This document shows positions 35,512-43,621 of a stretch of 64,000 nucleotides of DNA, in pieces. How positions within the stretch are numbered: the first letter of the stretch is position 1; the number at the start of each line of letters is the position of its first letter. The DNA is from a virus. A model generated the notes under the pieces. The model ran no database searches. It worked only from the letters and a program-made list of their open reading frames with translations, and was not told where the DNA came from. The position numbers and the translations under genes were made by a program. The stretch covers positions 115,935 through 179,934 of the IMG/VR virus record IMGVR_UViG_3300018481_000001, one strand, 5' to 3'.

Positions 35512-36355
35512 CTACCTTGGGATCTTCCCATGGACGAATTTCACAAGCGTGCGGTTGATTCGAATTTCCGGATACAATGCAATCCATGCACGTTAGTTCT
35601 GGTGCGCTCCACATACGCGTAAATTCCTCGAATTGTTTGTCAAACCAAGGAGGAACCCACGCACCCGATCGCGCAATGTGAATATCTACGACTTCAATGT
35701 TTATCGGGGGTGCTTTACACCACGCATCCCACGTCGTAAATGCAACATCATAGTCACAGAGATGCTCTAAATTAGAGCCTTCTTTTTCCACAAGCCCGCG
35801 CCAGTTGGGGTACACCACTTGAACGGATTTTACGATTCCTGTATCCAGTGCTGCGTAGAGCCAGTCCTCAGCATCGTAAACCTTATTTTTACGGTTGGCG
35901 TATTTACGTTTTCCGTACCCGAGATCGTGGTGCGCATCGAAATGAATCACATGAACGGGAGCTCCCGCGTTCTGTGCTGCGTCGTCCATGGTATAATAAG
36001 CATGGCGATGTGAATCAGAGATATTCACATTCGCATCTTTAACACCAAGCGCCTTCATCACAAACGCATTAAACGCGTCGGGGTCTGTACACCCAAACTC
36101 TTTGTTAATGCCCGCAATAACATACGGGTCGAGTCCTTGGCGTGTAAAGTCGAGGAACCGCACATGCCATAGAAGTGTTTGCAGACCACCTCCTTGGGTT
36201 TCAGAGTGCCCCCAGTCAAAGAAACCCCACAACGAAACGGGTCTCCCATTGACTTCGACGGTCTTTTTTACGTCTTCTGCTTCCAGTGCGCGAAAGAAAA
36301 AGAAATCCCAGTCGATCGACAAAACTGTTCTAATTTTTTCCTGCGGCATATCCAT
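35450..36355 (-). CDS. arginase/deacetylase-like or UPF0489-like protein
   Basis: A 301-residue protein. Near residue 135 it carries V-I-H-F-D-A-H-H-D-L, the F-D-A-H-x-D type metal-binding box of ureohydrolases and related folds, and near the start it has L-S-I-D-W-D-F-F. UPF0489 proteins have similar N-terminal acidic and H-x-D boxes. Cysteines are present but not clustered. A metal-dependent hydrolase is therefore likely, but the substrate is unknown. The gene overlaps both neighbours (26 and 62 bases). Confidence 0.55.
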   Translation of the reverse strand: MDMPQEKIRTVLSIDWDFFFFRALEAEDVKKTVEVNGRPVSLWGFFDWGHSETQGGGLQTLLWHVRFLDFTRQGLDPYVIAGINKEFGCTDPDAFNAFVMKALGVKDANVNISDSHRHAYYTMDDAAQNAGAPVHVIHFDAHHDLGYGKRKYANRKNKVYDAEDWLYAALDTGIVKSVQVVYPNWRGLVEKEGSNLEHLCDYDVAFTTWDAWCKAPPINIEVVDIHIARSGAWVPPWFDKQFEEFTRMWSAPELTCMDCIVSGNSNQPHACEIRPWEDPKVDATDELDAFQQLAGQLPQPR

Positions 36356-36713
36356 TGGATTTTTCTCTAATCTTTCTTATTTCCGCCGCGTCGCGCTCTT
36401 CGTCTTCACGCGTACGCATGGTCGGGTCCATTAAATCGGTGAACGACAAAACGCGCTCCTCGATTGGCTCTTCCAGTACTTTTACCTCAGGTTCGACACG
36501 TCTTTCGATTACGAGGGGTGCGTCATTTAGCTCGTCGACGGGCTCTTGCGGCACATCCACGATTTCTGCTTGGACGACCAGCCCGCCAGGGAACGCTTCG
36601 CCAAATTGGGCGCAGAGCTCATCCAGATTTTTTACCCGAAACCCCAGATTACCAAAATAACTTCCAAGCATCTCTTCGAGGTCGTGCCGTTCGAATTCGA
36701 GTTTTATTTTCAT
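36330..36713 (-). CDS. hypothetical acidic protein (127 aa)
   Basis: A 127-residue product with an alternating acidic/hydrophobic middle (V-E-P-E-V-K-V-L-E-E-P) that is probably extended, and a helical charged C-terminus (R-T-R-E-D-E-E-R-D-A-A-E-I-R-K-I). No family recognised. It overlaps the arginase-like gene start by 26 bases and the preceding gene by 4 bases. Confidence 0.5.
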   Translation of the reverse strand: MKIKLEFERHDLEEMLGSYFGNLGFRVKNLDELCAQFGEAFPGGLVVQAEIVDVPQEPVDELNDAPLVIERRVEPEVKVLEEPIEERVLSFTDLMDPTMRTREDEERDAAEIRKIREKSNGYAAGKN

Positions 36714-36910
36714 GGAAGCCCCGCGAGGCGCATTGCAGCAGCCGCATTTTTTTGTGGGACGGTTGCTACGATACGCGCTGTTGTTTTGGTTGATTTAACG
36801 TCCACGTCAGCATGTAGTTCCAAGAGCAGCCCAACCAAGCGAAACATCGGTTCTTTGGGGCCCGATAGTTTCATAATAAAGGGCGGGTCCTCTTCAATTT
36901 TGCGCGGCAT
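36710..36910 (-). CDS. hypothetical protein (66 aa)
   Basis: A short product with the order strand, helix, strand, helix (M-F-R-L-V-G-L-L-L-E-L, then A-R-I-V-A-T-V). It overlaps its neighbours by 4 and 17 bases. No motif is visible. Confidence 0.5.
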   Translation of the reverse strand: MPRKIEEDPPFIMKLSGPKEPMFRLVGLLLELHADVDVKSTKTTARIVATVPQKNAAAAMRLAGLP

Positions 36911-37136
36911 CAGGTGGTTGCCTTGGGTTTTCTTTCATGCTGTCCCACATCAATTCAGTCCACGCGAGATAGTCTTCTTTGGAAGAGCCCTCGCTGCGCG
37001 CCACATTCATCGACGCCATCAACAATGCGGTGCTGCTAACTCGATCTGGATAAATCTCATTTGTCTCTAGTAACGTCAGAAGCTTCTCATAGCGATAATT
37101 TAATAACGCCAAATCAATCCAGGTTACTTTGTGCAT
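36894..37136 (-). CDS. hypothetical protein (80 aa)
   Basis: A helical 80-residue product with aromatic residues (W-I-D-L-A-L-L-N-Y-R-Y and Y-L-A-W-T-E-L-M-W). Overlaps the gene before it by 23 bases and the gene after it by 17 bases. Family not recognised. Confidence 0.5.
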   Translation of the reverse strand: MHKVTWIDLALLNYRYEKLLTLLETNEIYPDRVSSTALLMASMNVARSEGSSKEDYLAWTELMWDSMKENPRQPPDAAQN

Positions 37137-37377
37137 CGTGCTCCTCCAGGCGTTGTACGAGCTCCTTTAGCGCGTCGTGTCCTTCGGGGCTTACACGAAT
37201 ATCTGACGTACGCATAATGATATCGAACAGCTCACCTGCAGAACGCGGGACCTGTCGGCGCGGCGCACGTCGCCGTATAATTGCGACGAGCGCGTCGATG
37301 ACACGCGTTTTGGGTTCCATATTTTCTGAAATACGGACATGCCGTTCTTCTTCGTCGTCAAGTTCCCAATCTTGCAT
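37114..37377 (-). CDS. hypothetical protein (87 aa)
   Basis: A charged helical product; the middle has R-R-R-A-P-R-R-Q-V-P-R, a basic patch that could contact nucleic acid. It begins at the last base of the previous gene's stop region (1-base overlap). Family not recognised. Confidence 0.5.
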   Translation of the reverse strand: MQDWELDDEEERHVRISENMEPKTRVIDALVAIIRRRAPRRQVPRSAGELFDIIMRTSDIRVSPEGHDALKELVQRLEEHDAQSNLD

Positions 37378-37760
37378 TAATCGATCTCCGCTTCCGCGCT
37401 GGATTCAGGAATCACAATTCCTGCGCTACGAAAAAATGGAATCACTGCATCAGGATGCGCGGTGAACCATGGCTCGAAAATGCATCCAAACTTCTCACCG
37501 AGATAATTCACCCGGTACTCAAAGAAAGGCATCTTGATCGTTGAGCCGTTGTGCGCGTTGATCATAGTGAAATCAATATCAGCCGCCAGCGCATCGCGGC
37601 AGAGTTGGATGTACTCATTCATAAAGCCACAAAACTCAATAAACGTGTGCACGCCGGCTTGCTGGGCCATCATGTAAAACACGTTTGTTGTGGCTTCCAT
37701 TTTGCTGATCTGCTCTTTAAGCAGGGCACGATACTCTGGGTCTTTGGGAGAATAATTCAT
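37377..37760 (-). CDS. hypothetical protein (127 aa)
   Basis: A mixed alpha/beta protein with many aromatic residues (Y-M-M-A-Q-Q-A-G, F-F-E-Y-R-V-N-Y, F-E-P-W-F-T-A-H). No catalytic pattern or cysteine cluster. Seven bases separate it from the preceding gene. Confidence 0.55.
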   Translation of the reverse strand: MNYSPKDPEYRALLKEQISKMEATTNVFYMMAQQAGVHTFIEFCGFMNEYIQLCRDALAADIDFTMINAHNGSTIKMPFFEYRVNYLGEKFGCIFEPWFTAHPDAVIPFFRSAGIVIPESSAEAEID

Positions 37761-37767
37761 AACAGTC

Positions 37768-37968
37768 CTATTGTTCTAGAAATACTAGACGTGCGGTAAT
37801 ACACGCACCGTAAATACTGTTGAGTTGGTCCATGGTGCAATTACCCCATACAACAACGGGTACGCCTAAAGCACGTAAATTTACGTACTCTTGAAGATGC
37901 CCTGGCAATTCTTCAAAGGTTTTGCGTACGATTTGTTGCCAGCGTTCTTTGGTCACCGCGCAAACCAC
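37768..37968 (-). CDS. hypothetical protein (66 aa)
   Basis: Begins with GTG at 37968 inside the end of the preceding gene. The product has one long helix (K-E-R-W-Q-Q-I-V-R-K-T-F-E-E-L) and a strand-rich second half. Unknown family. Confidence 0.45.
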   Translation of the reverse strand: MVCAVTKERWQQIVRKTFEELPGHLQEYVNLRALGVPVVVWGNCTMDQLNSIYGACITARLVFLEQ

Positions 37969-38240
37969 CAGTATTTTTTCGCCTCTTCGCGCATCTGCTG
38001 CAGCCGCAAAAGTAAGTCATCGCGCGGCCCATCGCAGCTGCTGCATACAAACGGATTGCCGCTAAGCCCCTTGCAAAGTGGTTCACCTGTATTCGTAAAT
38101 ATCCAGCGCGCAGTATCGCCTGCTTTAAAACGATGGCCGCACCAGCTGCAGCGAAAGTTGTCACCGTTTGTCATCCCACCCCAGGGGAGCGTGGGCATGC
38201 GCTCATCAACAATAAATGGTTTTTGATCAGTAAAGCTCAT
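37953..38240 (-). CDS. small zinc-binding protein (95 aa)
   Basis: Contains R-C-S-W-C-G-H near residue 30 and F-V-C-S-S-C-D near 64, two C-x2-C knuckles that should bind one zinc ion in a treble-clef or ribbon fold, plus a helical tail. Likely an early regulatory or nucleic-acid-binding protein; no specific family is recognised. Confidence 0.6.
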   Translation of the reverse strand: MSFTDQKPFIVDERMPTLPWGGMTNGDNFRCSWCGHRFKAGDTARWIFTNTGEPLCKGLSGNPFVCSSCDGPRDDLLLRLQQMREEAKKYWWFAR

Positions 38241-38256
38241 GGCAATTATTTAAATC

Positions 38257-38466
38257 CTATATACAGGGGGAGTAGCGCTCTAGGAAAGCCCAAGGAACCA
38301 TCTCCATCATAGGTTTATGTTTTCTCGTAAATCTAATAAAAGCTGTAGCGGCAATCACCGTGACCACTTCGCCAGTTTCATCATGTTTCCACTGACTGGG
38401 CACTTCAAAATTAACGGTATCGTAGCCATTAGGGACCCCATACCCCAGGCCCGTATTACGTTTCAT
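38257..38466 (-). CDS. hypothetical protein (69 aa)
   Basis: ATG 38466 overlaps the stop of the SNF2 helicase gene (ATGA), so I take it as the start although the frame is open upstream. The product is strand-rich (D-T-V-N-F-E-V, then E-V-V-T-V-I-A-A-T-A-F-I-R-F). Unknown function. Confidence 0.55.
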   Translation of the reverse strand: MKRNTGLGYGVPNGYDTVNFEVPSQWKHDETGEVVTVIAATAFIRFTRKHKPMMEMVPWAFLERYSPCI

Positions 38467-40373
38467 GGCAATGCCTTTATCGTGGCAGTCTCCCGCTTCA
38501 TCTCGCGGTCGAACTTGCATAGTTCATCGTACAACTTTATGTTATATTTATGACAACGAGTGTAGTAGTCGTCGCACGTAGCGCATATCGCACTGCTCGT
38601 TACCAGTTGCGCAAAATCTATTTTTTGATCCAACGCTTTTGCTTTGGATTCATCCAAGGTGCCCCGGCCAATAAGCCGGTACACTACAACCGGTCGGTTT
38701 TGTCCGATGCGATAATTACGATCCATGGACTGCAGATAATGCTCAAGGCTCCAGGGTAAATTGTAATAGACGGTGTAGTTGGCCGCATTGAGCGTAATAC
38801 CAATGCCAACAGCCACCTGTCCCAGGAACACGCGGCAGTCCGGATCTTCATTAAAGCTCTCCATTTTTTCTTGGAGTGCGGAACGCGTACATCCGCCTTG
38901 CAGTCGAACGAACTTGATGCCAAGGCCTTTTACCACTTTTTCAATATCATTTAGTTCAGTAATAAAATTAGCCCAAATAATAACCTTGTTGGTGTACTCC
39001 TGAAGAACAGTCTCGAGAAGGTCATGGCATGCCTCAAGTCGGGCATTTTCCGTCAAGCGCATCACATGCACAGGTAAATCTTTTTGAACCACCGTGCAGG
39101 CTTTGGTATACGGCTTAATGCGTTGCACGCTGCAGTTGGAAACACTCGGGCAGTCGTTGCAAATACCGGGGTTTTTACGCGTCAAATTAACAAAGCCGCT
39201 CGACGCCTGGTCAACTTTATTGAGCAGCGTTATGGCTTCATCAGCCACGATGTATGGCTCAAGCTCCGGGCCCGTGTTGACCGTGAGCTTTCCCTCAAGG
39301 ATTTGTTGCCGTACAACAGCACCTGCCCCCAAATGCTTGTCATTGACCAACTGATTGTAGACGCGCTTTTGAGCATCTTCGACGGTAAATGGCACATCGA
39401 TAATTTGTTGCAGCGGCAGATCCAAGCATTCTTCCTTCGTTTTCCGCAAACCAATCAACTGCACACGTTTATTAAGCAAATCGAAATTCTTGTAGCCGAG
39501 GAGGTTTCGGGGCATGGCTTCTTCGGCTTCATATTCATAAAAGAGCCCAAACTTTTTACGAAACTCCCAGTAGTTTTCTGGCGTGAGATATTTCGCTAAA
39601 AATTTGAGTTGGGGGTAGAGATCATAAGGAGAGCCTAACGAAGGAGTGCCCGACAACAAAATACGGCGATAGGCACGCTGTGCGAGATGGATCGCGCTGA
39701 GGGTTCGTTTCGAATCGTGACTTTTAAGTTGGTGTGACTCATCGGCAACAATGCAGTTGTACTTGATGGCCAAAATCTCGTCGGCATACAGCGCAGCAGT
39801 GGCGTACGTGACGACCGTGGCGATGGGCGTGTGGGCCTGCGCCTGGGCAATCTTGGCCAGCTTCTCTTCTTTGCTGCCCTCCAAGACAACGACATCCGAG
39901 ACGTCGCCGTGCTTCTGGAACTCCTCTGCCCAGGTTGTGAGCATCACACGAGGACAGAGGATGAGCAGCCGGTCGTCCGTGTACCTCTGTAGGTCGACCG
40001 TGATTTTGCACTTCCCCAGACCTGGAGCATAGAAAAGACCCGCGCGCGGGCAGCGCAGAAGATGAATGACGCCGTCTTTCTGGTGCTGGTAGGGCGAAGT
40101 GACAAAAGTAAAGTTGTCGGGCAGAACGACGGGTTGCTCTAGCTGTGTCACATGCGCCGAGGCACGGGAAGACAACTGCAAATTGGGAAAAGCTTCACGC
40201 AGCGATTTTAGAACCATTTTAAAAAATGGAAAAAACGCAGGAAAACGCCACGTCTGGTCTCCACCGAAGTATGTTCCGGCGTATACTTTCTTCACGGCGG
40301 CATCCGTGGTGCGCAACGAAAAGACCGGCGTGCCATATACATCACCGAGCTCAAGCAGAGGGTAGTTCGACAT
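38463..40373 (-). CDS. SNF2-family (SF2) DNA helicase/translocase
   Basis: A 636-residue protein with both RecA-like lobes of SNF2 ATPases. Lobe 1 has a Walker A of form Y-A-P-G-L-G-K-C (Lys121; Cys replaces the usual Thr) and motif II D-E-S-H (211-214). A cysteine group (G-I-C-N-D-C, S-N-C-S, K-A-C-T) lies between the lobes and may bind zinc. Lobe 2 has G-I-G-I-T-L-N-A-A-N, Y-N-L-P-W-S-L and R-N-Y-R-I-G-Q (motifs V and VI). Likely roles are remodelling protein-DNA complexes or branch migration. I place the start at ATG 40373, which overlaps the divergent portal ATG; ATG 40436 is also in frame but would extend into the portal gene. Confidence 0.88.
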   Translation of the reverse strand: MSNYPLLELGDVYGTPVFSLRTTDAAVKKVYAGTYFGGDQTWRFPAFFPFFKMVLKSLREAFPNLQLSSRASAHVTQLEQPVVLPDNFTFVTSPYQHQKDGVIHLLRCPRAGLFYAPGLGKCKITVDLQRYTDDRLLILCPRVMLTTWAEEFQKHGDVSDVVVLEGSKEEKLAKIAQAQAHTPIATVVTYATAALYADEILAIKYNCIVADESHQLKSHDSKRTLSAIHLAQRAYRRILLSGTPSLGSPYDLYPQLKFLAKYLTPENYWEFRKKFGLFYEYEAEEAMPRNLLGYKNFDLLNKRVQLIGLRKTKEECLDLPLQQIIDVPFTVEDAQKRVYNQLVNDKHLGAGAVVRQQILEGKLTVNTGPELEPYIVADEAITLLNKVDQASSGFVNLTRKNPGICNDCPSVSNCSVQRIKPYTKACTVVQKDLPVHVMRLTENARLEACHDLLETVLQEYTNKVIIWANFITELNDIEKVVKGLGIKFVRLQGGCTRSALQEKMESFNEDPDCRVFLGQVAVGIGITLNAANYTVYYNLPWSLEHYLQSMDRNYRIGQNRPVVVYRLIGRGTLDESKAKALDQKIDFAQLVTSSAICATCDDYYTRCHKYNIKLYDELCKFDREMKRETATIKALP

Positions 40374-42093
40374 GAGTCTAAATCCAGGTTCGGAATTTCC
40401 GGGGTCAAGAAATTTGGGGGGATATGCCAACCCCATGCACGACTATATCAGTAGTTTTGCACCTCGGCAGCTCAAGCAGCTTTTCCGCTGGGTCGAGTAT
40501 CTCTACTACAACTCGGCGCATATTTTCGCAGCTCTGAAGAAGTTCGCAGAATACCCCGTCACAAGTGTGACGATTGAATCGAGCGATGAGTCCCTCAAGA
40601 AGAATTGGGACCGCGTTCTTCATAAAAGCTTGAAGATTAAACATGTGTCGCTGGCATGCGGGCTTGATCTGCAGCTTTACGGCAATTCGTTTACGTCCAT
40701 GTATCATCCATTTAATCGCTTTTTGATTTGTGCGCACTGCAATGCACGCACAGGAATTAAAAAAGTAAAATATAAATTCAATTTAAAAGAGTTAGAATTC
40801 AAATACCTGTGCCCTGCGTGTAAAAAAGATACGACAGGCACAGTCCGTGACGAAAAAGCTGCTGACGAAAAACGGATGAACGTAATTCGTTGGGACCCCA
40901 AACAGATCGACATTAACCACAATACGATTACGAACGAGTCCAAGTATTACTACACCATCCCACAAGAGGATAAACAGAAGGTTGAAAAGGGCGACGCCCA
41001 TCTGCTTAATACCATGCCCTTCGAGTTCATCCGGGCCATTAAAGAGGACAAGGTCTTCGAGTTCGCTGACGGTGCCATTTACCACATGAAGATCCCGGCA
41101 CCTGCCGGTATTTCTTCTCAATGGGGCTTTCCACCGCTTACAACCACCATCAAGCTCTTCTTTTACACGGCAATCCTACGTAAGGCCAACGAAGCCGTTG
41201 CGTTCGAGCACATTCTACCTTTCCGTGTGCTCCACCCTGCCCCCATTAGCGGCGCAGCAGACCCCGCTACGACCATCAACCTCCAGCGCTTTCGCATGGA
41301 GCTTGAAGTCAATATTAAAAAATGGCGGCATGACCCCAACCACATTATGTTTTCGCCCGCAGCGCTGGGCGTCACCACGATGGGTGGCCAAGGGCGAAGT
41401 CTACTGACGCTTGGCGAAATTAAAGAAGCTGAAGAAGAAATCATTGCAGCCATGGGCGTGCCGCGTGAGTTTCTCTATGGCGGACTTTCATTTACAGGCA
41501 GCTCGATCACCCTGCGTATGCTCGAAAATCAGCTCGAGACGTATACCGGACAGCTCAACGAACAATTGAATTGGATTATCACACAAGCTGCCAAAGTACT
41601 CGGTTGGACGCCAGCGGAAGCCAAGTATACGCCCTTCAAGCTCATTGATGACACCATGCAAAAGCAGACGTTGCTCGGTCTTGCGCAAGCCACACAGCAA
41701 ATCTCGAACACGACGCTTTACGACATGAATGACATCAACATTAATGACGAGCGTAAAAAGCGCATGCAGGAAGCGCTTGACGAAACACGCTTCCAAATGG
41801 ACCTGCAGCGTGAGACGCAGAAAATCCAAACTTCTTTGGCACAACAAGCGCAATCTGAAGCCGGTGGAAATGCGGGGCTCAACTACAACCCGCAGCAAGT
41901 TTTGGCGCAAGCGGAGAGCGTTGTCGACCAGCTGTCGCAAATGGACCCTGGTTCGCAGAAGTCCATGCTTTCGCAGCTATCACAAGAAGACCCGGTTATG
42001 TATGCCGTCGTGAAAGACCGCTGGCAAACACGCCAATCGCAGCAAAAACAACAGGCCGTCGCTGCCATGACGACGGGACAAGCGGCACAGTAA
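40372..42093 (+). CDS. portal protein with zinc-ribbon insertion
   Basis: A 573-residue portal, the dodecameric ring at the head vertex through which DNA enters. Typical portal features are V-P-R-E-F-L-Y-G-G-L-S-F-T-G-S-S-I-T-L-R near residue 365-385, followed by a long helix (M-L-E-N-Q-L-E-T-Y) and a Gln-rich C-terminal tail. Unusually, residues 120-150 hold two C-x2-C pairs (C120, C123, C147, C150) that form a zinc-ribbon-like insertion. The start has AGAGGG 9 bases upstream. Overlap of its ATG with that of the helicase makes CATG serve both genes. Next gene starts at its stop (TAATG). Confidence 0.85.
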   Translation: MSLNPGSEFPGSRNLGGYANPMHDYISSFAPRQLKQLFRWVEYLYYNSAHIFAALKKFAEYPVTSVTIESSDESLKKNWDRVLHKSLKIKHVSLACGLDLQLYGNSFTSMYHPFNRFLICAHCNARTGIKKVKYKFNLKELEFKYLCPACKKDTTGTVRDEKAADEKRMNVIRWDPKQIDINHNTITNESKYYYTIPQEDKQKVEKGDAHLLNTMPFEFIRAIKEDKVFEFADGAIYHMKIPAPAGISSQWGFPPLTTTIKLFFYTAILRKANEAVAFEHILPFRVLHPAPISGAADPATTINLQRFRMELEVNIKKWRHDPNHIMFSPAALGVTTMGGQGRSLLTLGEIKEAEEEIIAAMGVPREFLYGGLSFTGSSITLRMLENQLETYTGQLNEQLNWIITQAAKVLGWTPAEAKYTPFKLIDDTMQKQTLLGLAQATQQISNTTLYDMNDININDERKKRMQEALDETRFQMDLQRETQKIQTSLAQQAQSEAGGNAGLNYNPQQVLAQAESVVDQLSQMDPGSQKSMLSQLSQEDPVMYAVVKDRWQTRQSQQKQQAVAAMTTGQAAQ

Positions 42094-42353
42094 TGCCTGA
42101 CCGTTTGCCCCTCTCGGTGGAAGAGGCCGCTGCCATCGCAGCTTTCAGAGCCTGCCCTTTTCCACCTAGAAAAATAATGATTGGCCAACTGCCCGAGGAA
42201 CGTCGGCTGTATGTGCTGATCGACTACGCCAATTGTTACGAAGAACGTTGGACACGGAGCCTGCCGGCAATTACTACAGCGGTGCGCGACACTGTGCCGT
42301 TGACCCATGAATTAGTTGTAAAAAAATATATTAAGGACGACCATGTCGACTGA
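42093..42353 (+). CDS. hypothetical protein (86 aa)
   Basis: Starts on the last base of the portal stop. A small alpha/beta product (R-L-Y-V-L-I-D-Y-A-N-C-Y-E-E-R-W) with no clear family. It overlaps the next gene by 11 bases. Probably co-translated with portal. Confidence 0.55.
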   Translation: MPDRLPLSVEEAAAIAAFRACPFPPRKIMIGQLPEERRLYVLIDYANCYEERWTRSLPAITTAVRDTVPLTHELVVKKYIKDDHVD

Positions 42354-42951
42354 TTTTTTAAAATCTATTGAGAATGCACATCGAGCACCAGATACATCAC
42401 GTGACGATGACAGCACGATTCCCAATATATTCTCACATCAACGCACAAAGCAATTAGCCAGCAAGGTTATCGAGGGTGTTGATGGTCAGATTCCTGGCGT
42501 TACGCAATACGATTTTACGTTCCACTGTGCGCGTCTAATCATGGGTAAAACCCAGATCGATTTTCAGAATGGTCAGGCTATTTATGAAGATAAAGACGAC
42601 GGCGAACGCTTGAAAGAAATCATGGACCAGTCGCTCGCTGGCAAATCTGTCATTAATAAAAAAGAAACTACTTTTTTAAAAGATGGCACAGTAGTGCTCT
42701 GGATTGAATGGCTCGAAAGAAAAGAGCCCGAGCAAGAAGACAACCCGTTCCTCACTGAGGAACAGTTGCGCTCGCCCGAGCGGATCACAGGAATTGACCC
42801 GGATGAGAGTGTAGAACTCGGGGCCGCCGAAACCGACGAAGACGACGAAGGCGACGGCCTACCTGATTTTAGTTCTGCAATTAAGCAGGAGGAGTTGGCG
42901 GACCCGGAGGAGCCCCAGAAGCTTCAGGATCCTGAGGAGCCGGACTTCTAG
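42343..42951 (+). CDS. hypothetical protein with acidic tail (202 aa)
   Basis: Folded part of about 130 residues followed by 70 residues very rich in Asp, Glu and Pro (D-E-D-D-E-G-D-G and repeated D-P-E-E-P), probably disordered. Downstream of portal, so a head or packaging accessory is possible. The 3' end overlaps the convergent gene at 42881 by 71 bases; both frames look coding. Confidence 0.55.
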   Translation: MSTDFLKSIENAHRAPDTSRDDDSTIPNIFSHQRTKQLASKVIEGVDGQIPGVTQYDFTFHCARLIMGKTQIDFQNGQAIYEDKDDGERLKEIMDQSLAGKSVINKKETTFLKDGTVVLWIEWLERKEPEQEDNPFLTEEQLRSPERITGIDPDESVELGAAETDEDDEGDGLPDFSSAIKQEELADPEEPQKLQDPEEPDF

Positions 42952-43321
42952 TGTCGTGGTTTCGGAAATCGAGGTCGGGTCGTCTGCCTGTTTGTTTTGC
43001 AAACGCTTCGATGGCCACGTCGTACTCCTGACGCCAACGAGGGTCATACGTCGCAAAACGTGTTTTCTCGCCCCCGTCAGTTTTCTCCATTGTAGGTGGG
43101 ACAGGCAGCTCATGGCCCCAGCCGGCGTACACCGTCAGGTTGGGCTCGTAGTCCTGCGCAAAGGCCATGCGTTTACGTTTGCCGCGCTCGACAAAACTGA
43201 CGTACACCGAACTCGGATATTGCGCCGATTTACGAAACGTAATCTCAACATCGCGCGCTTCGAGCTTGGTGGTGCCGAACGCACCAACGCGGAACAAAGT
43301 TGCTCGTTCGAATTTTGTCAT
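42881..43321 (-). CDS. hypothetical protein (146 aa)
   Basis: A basic, strand-rich N-terminal part (V-Y-V-S-F-V-E-R-G-K-R-K-R-M) and a proline-rich C-terminal tail that comes from the region overlapping the plus gene. The overlap is 71 bases, so the tail could have arisen by stop-codon loss. Its start overlaps the stop of the small zinc-ribbon gene (ATGA). Confidence 0.5.
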   Translation of the reverse strand: MTKFERATLFRVGAFGTTKLEARDVEITFRKSAQYPSSVYVSFVERGKRKRMAFAQDYEPNLTVYAGWGHELPVPPTMEKTDGGEKTRFATYDPRWRQEYDVAIEAFAKQTGRRPDLDFRNHDTRSPAPQDPEASGAPPGPPTPPA

Positions 43322-43521
43322 GAGAACCTAATCAATCCCATCAAGAGAATCTCTTCGGCACCGTACACTTTGTTGGCGCCGCACCCTTCACATTCGTATC
43401 CTCGCGCATCGGGTTCGACGCTGCCACCCGTCCACTCCTGGCATGCAGTGCAAAACCCATCGCTGTCGTTACAATGTTGGCGAAACTCTTCTTCGCTCAT
43501 TTTCTGAATATTATCGGCCAT
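43318..43521 (-). CDS. small zinc-ribbon protein (67 aa)
   Basis: Start ATG 43521; GAGAG lies 5 bases upstream. Two C-x2-C knuckles (F-C-T-A-C-Q and Y-E-C-E-G-C-G) separated by about 20 residues predict one zinc site. It leads a two-gene minus-strand unit whose promoter must lie in the 100 bases before 43621. Likely a small regulatory or nucleic-acid-binding protein; family unknown. Confidence 0.6.
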   Translation of the reverse strand: MADNIQKMSEEEFRQHCNDSDGFCTACQEWTGGSVEPDARGYECEGCGANKVYGAEEILLMGLIRFS

Positions 43522-43621
43522 GATGTCTCTCGGTATTGCGGTAAAAGTATCTAGAATAACGGTATCGGATCTGTGTGCATGACCATCTACTTTTACCACC
43601 TCCTACGGAGTATTTAGAACT
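43522..43621. promoter_or_regulatory. divergent intergenic region with 10-bp inverted repeat
   Basis: The 100 bases separate a minus-strand zinc-ribbon gene from the plus-strand AcrVA2-like gene. GGTAAAAGTA (43540-43549) and its complement TACTTTTACC (43588-43597) are placed symmetrically near the two ends, 38 bases apart. This is the layout of two divergent promoters or of two sites bound by one regulator. A small CTCC/GGAG hairpin (43600-43610) overlaps the ribosome binding site of the plus gene. No clear -35 and -10 pair is visible on either strand. Confidence 0.4.

Noticed and set aside
40374-40436. Helicase start at 40436
   Set aside because: In frame, but it would put 63 more bases of the helicase gene across the portal gene with no ribosome binding site; the ATG at 40373 is simpler. 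Not excluded.
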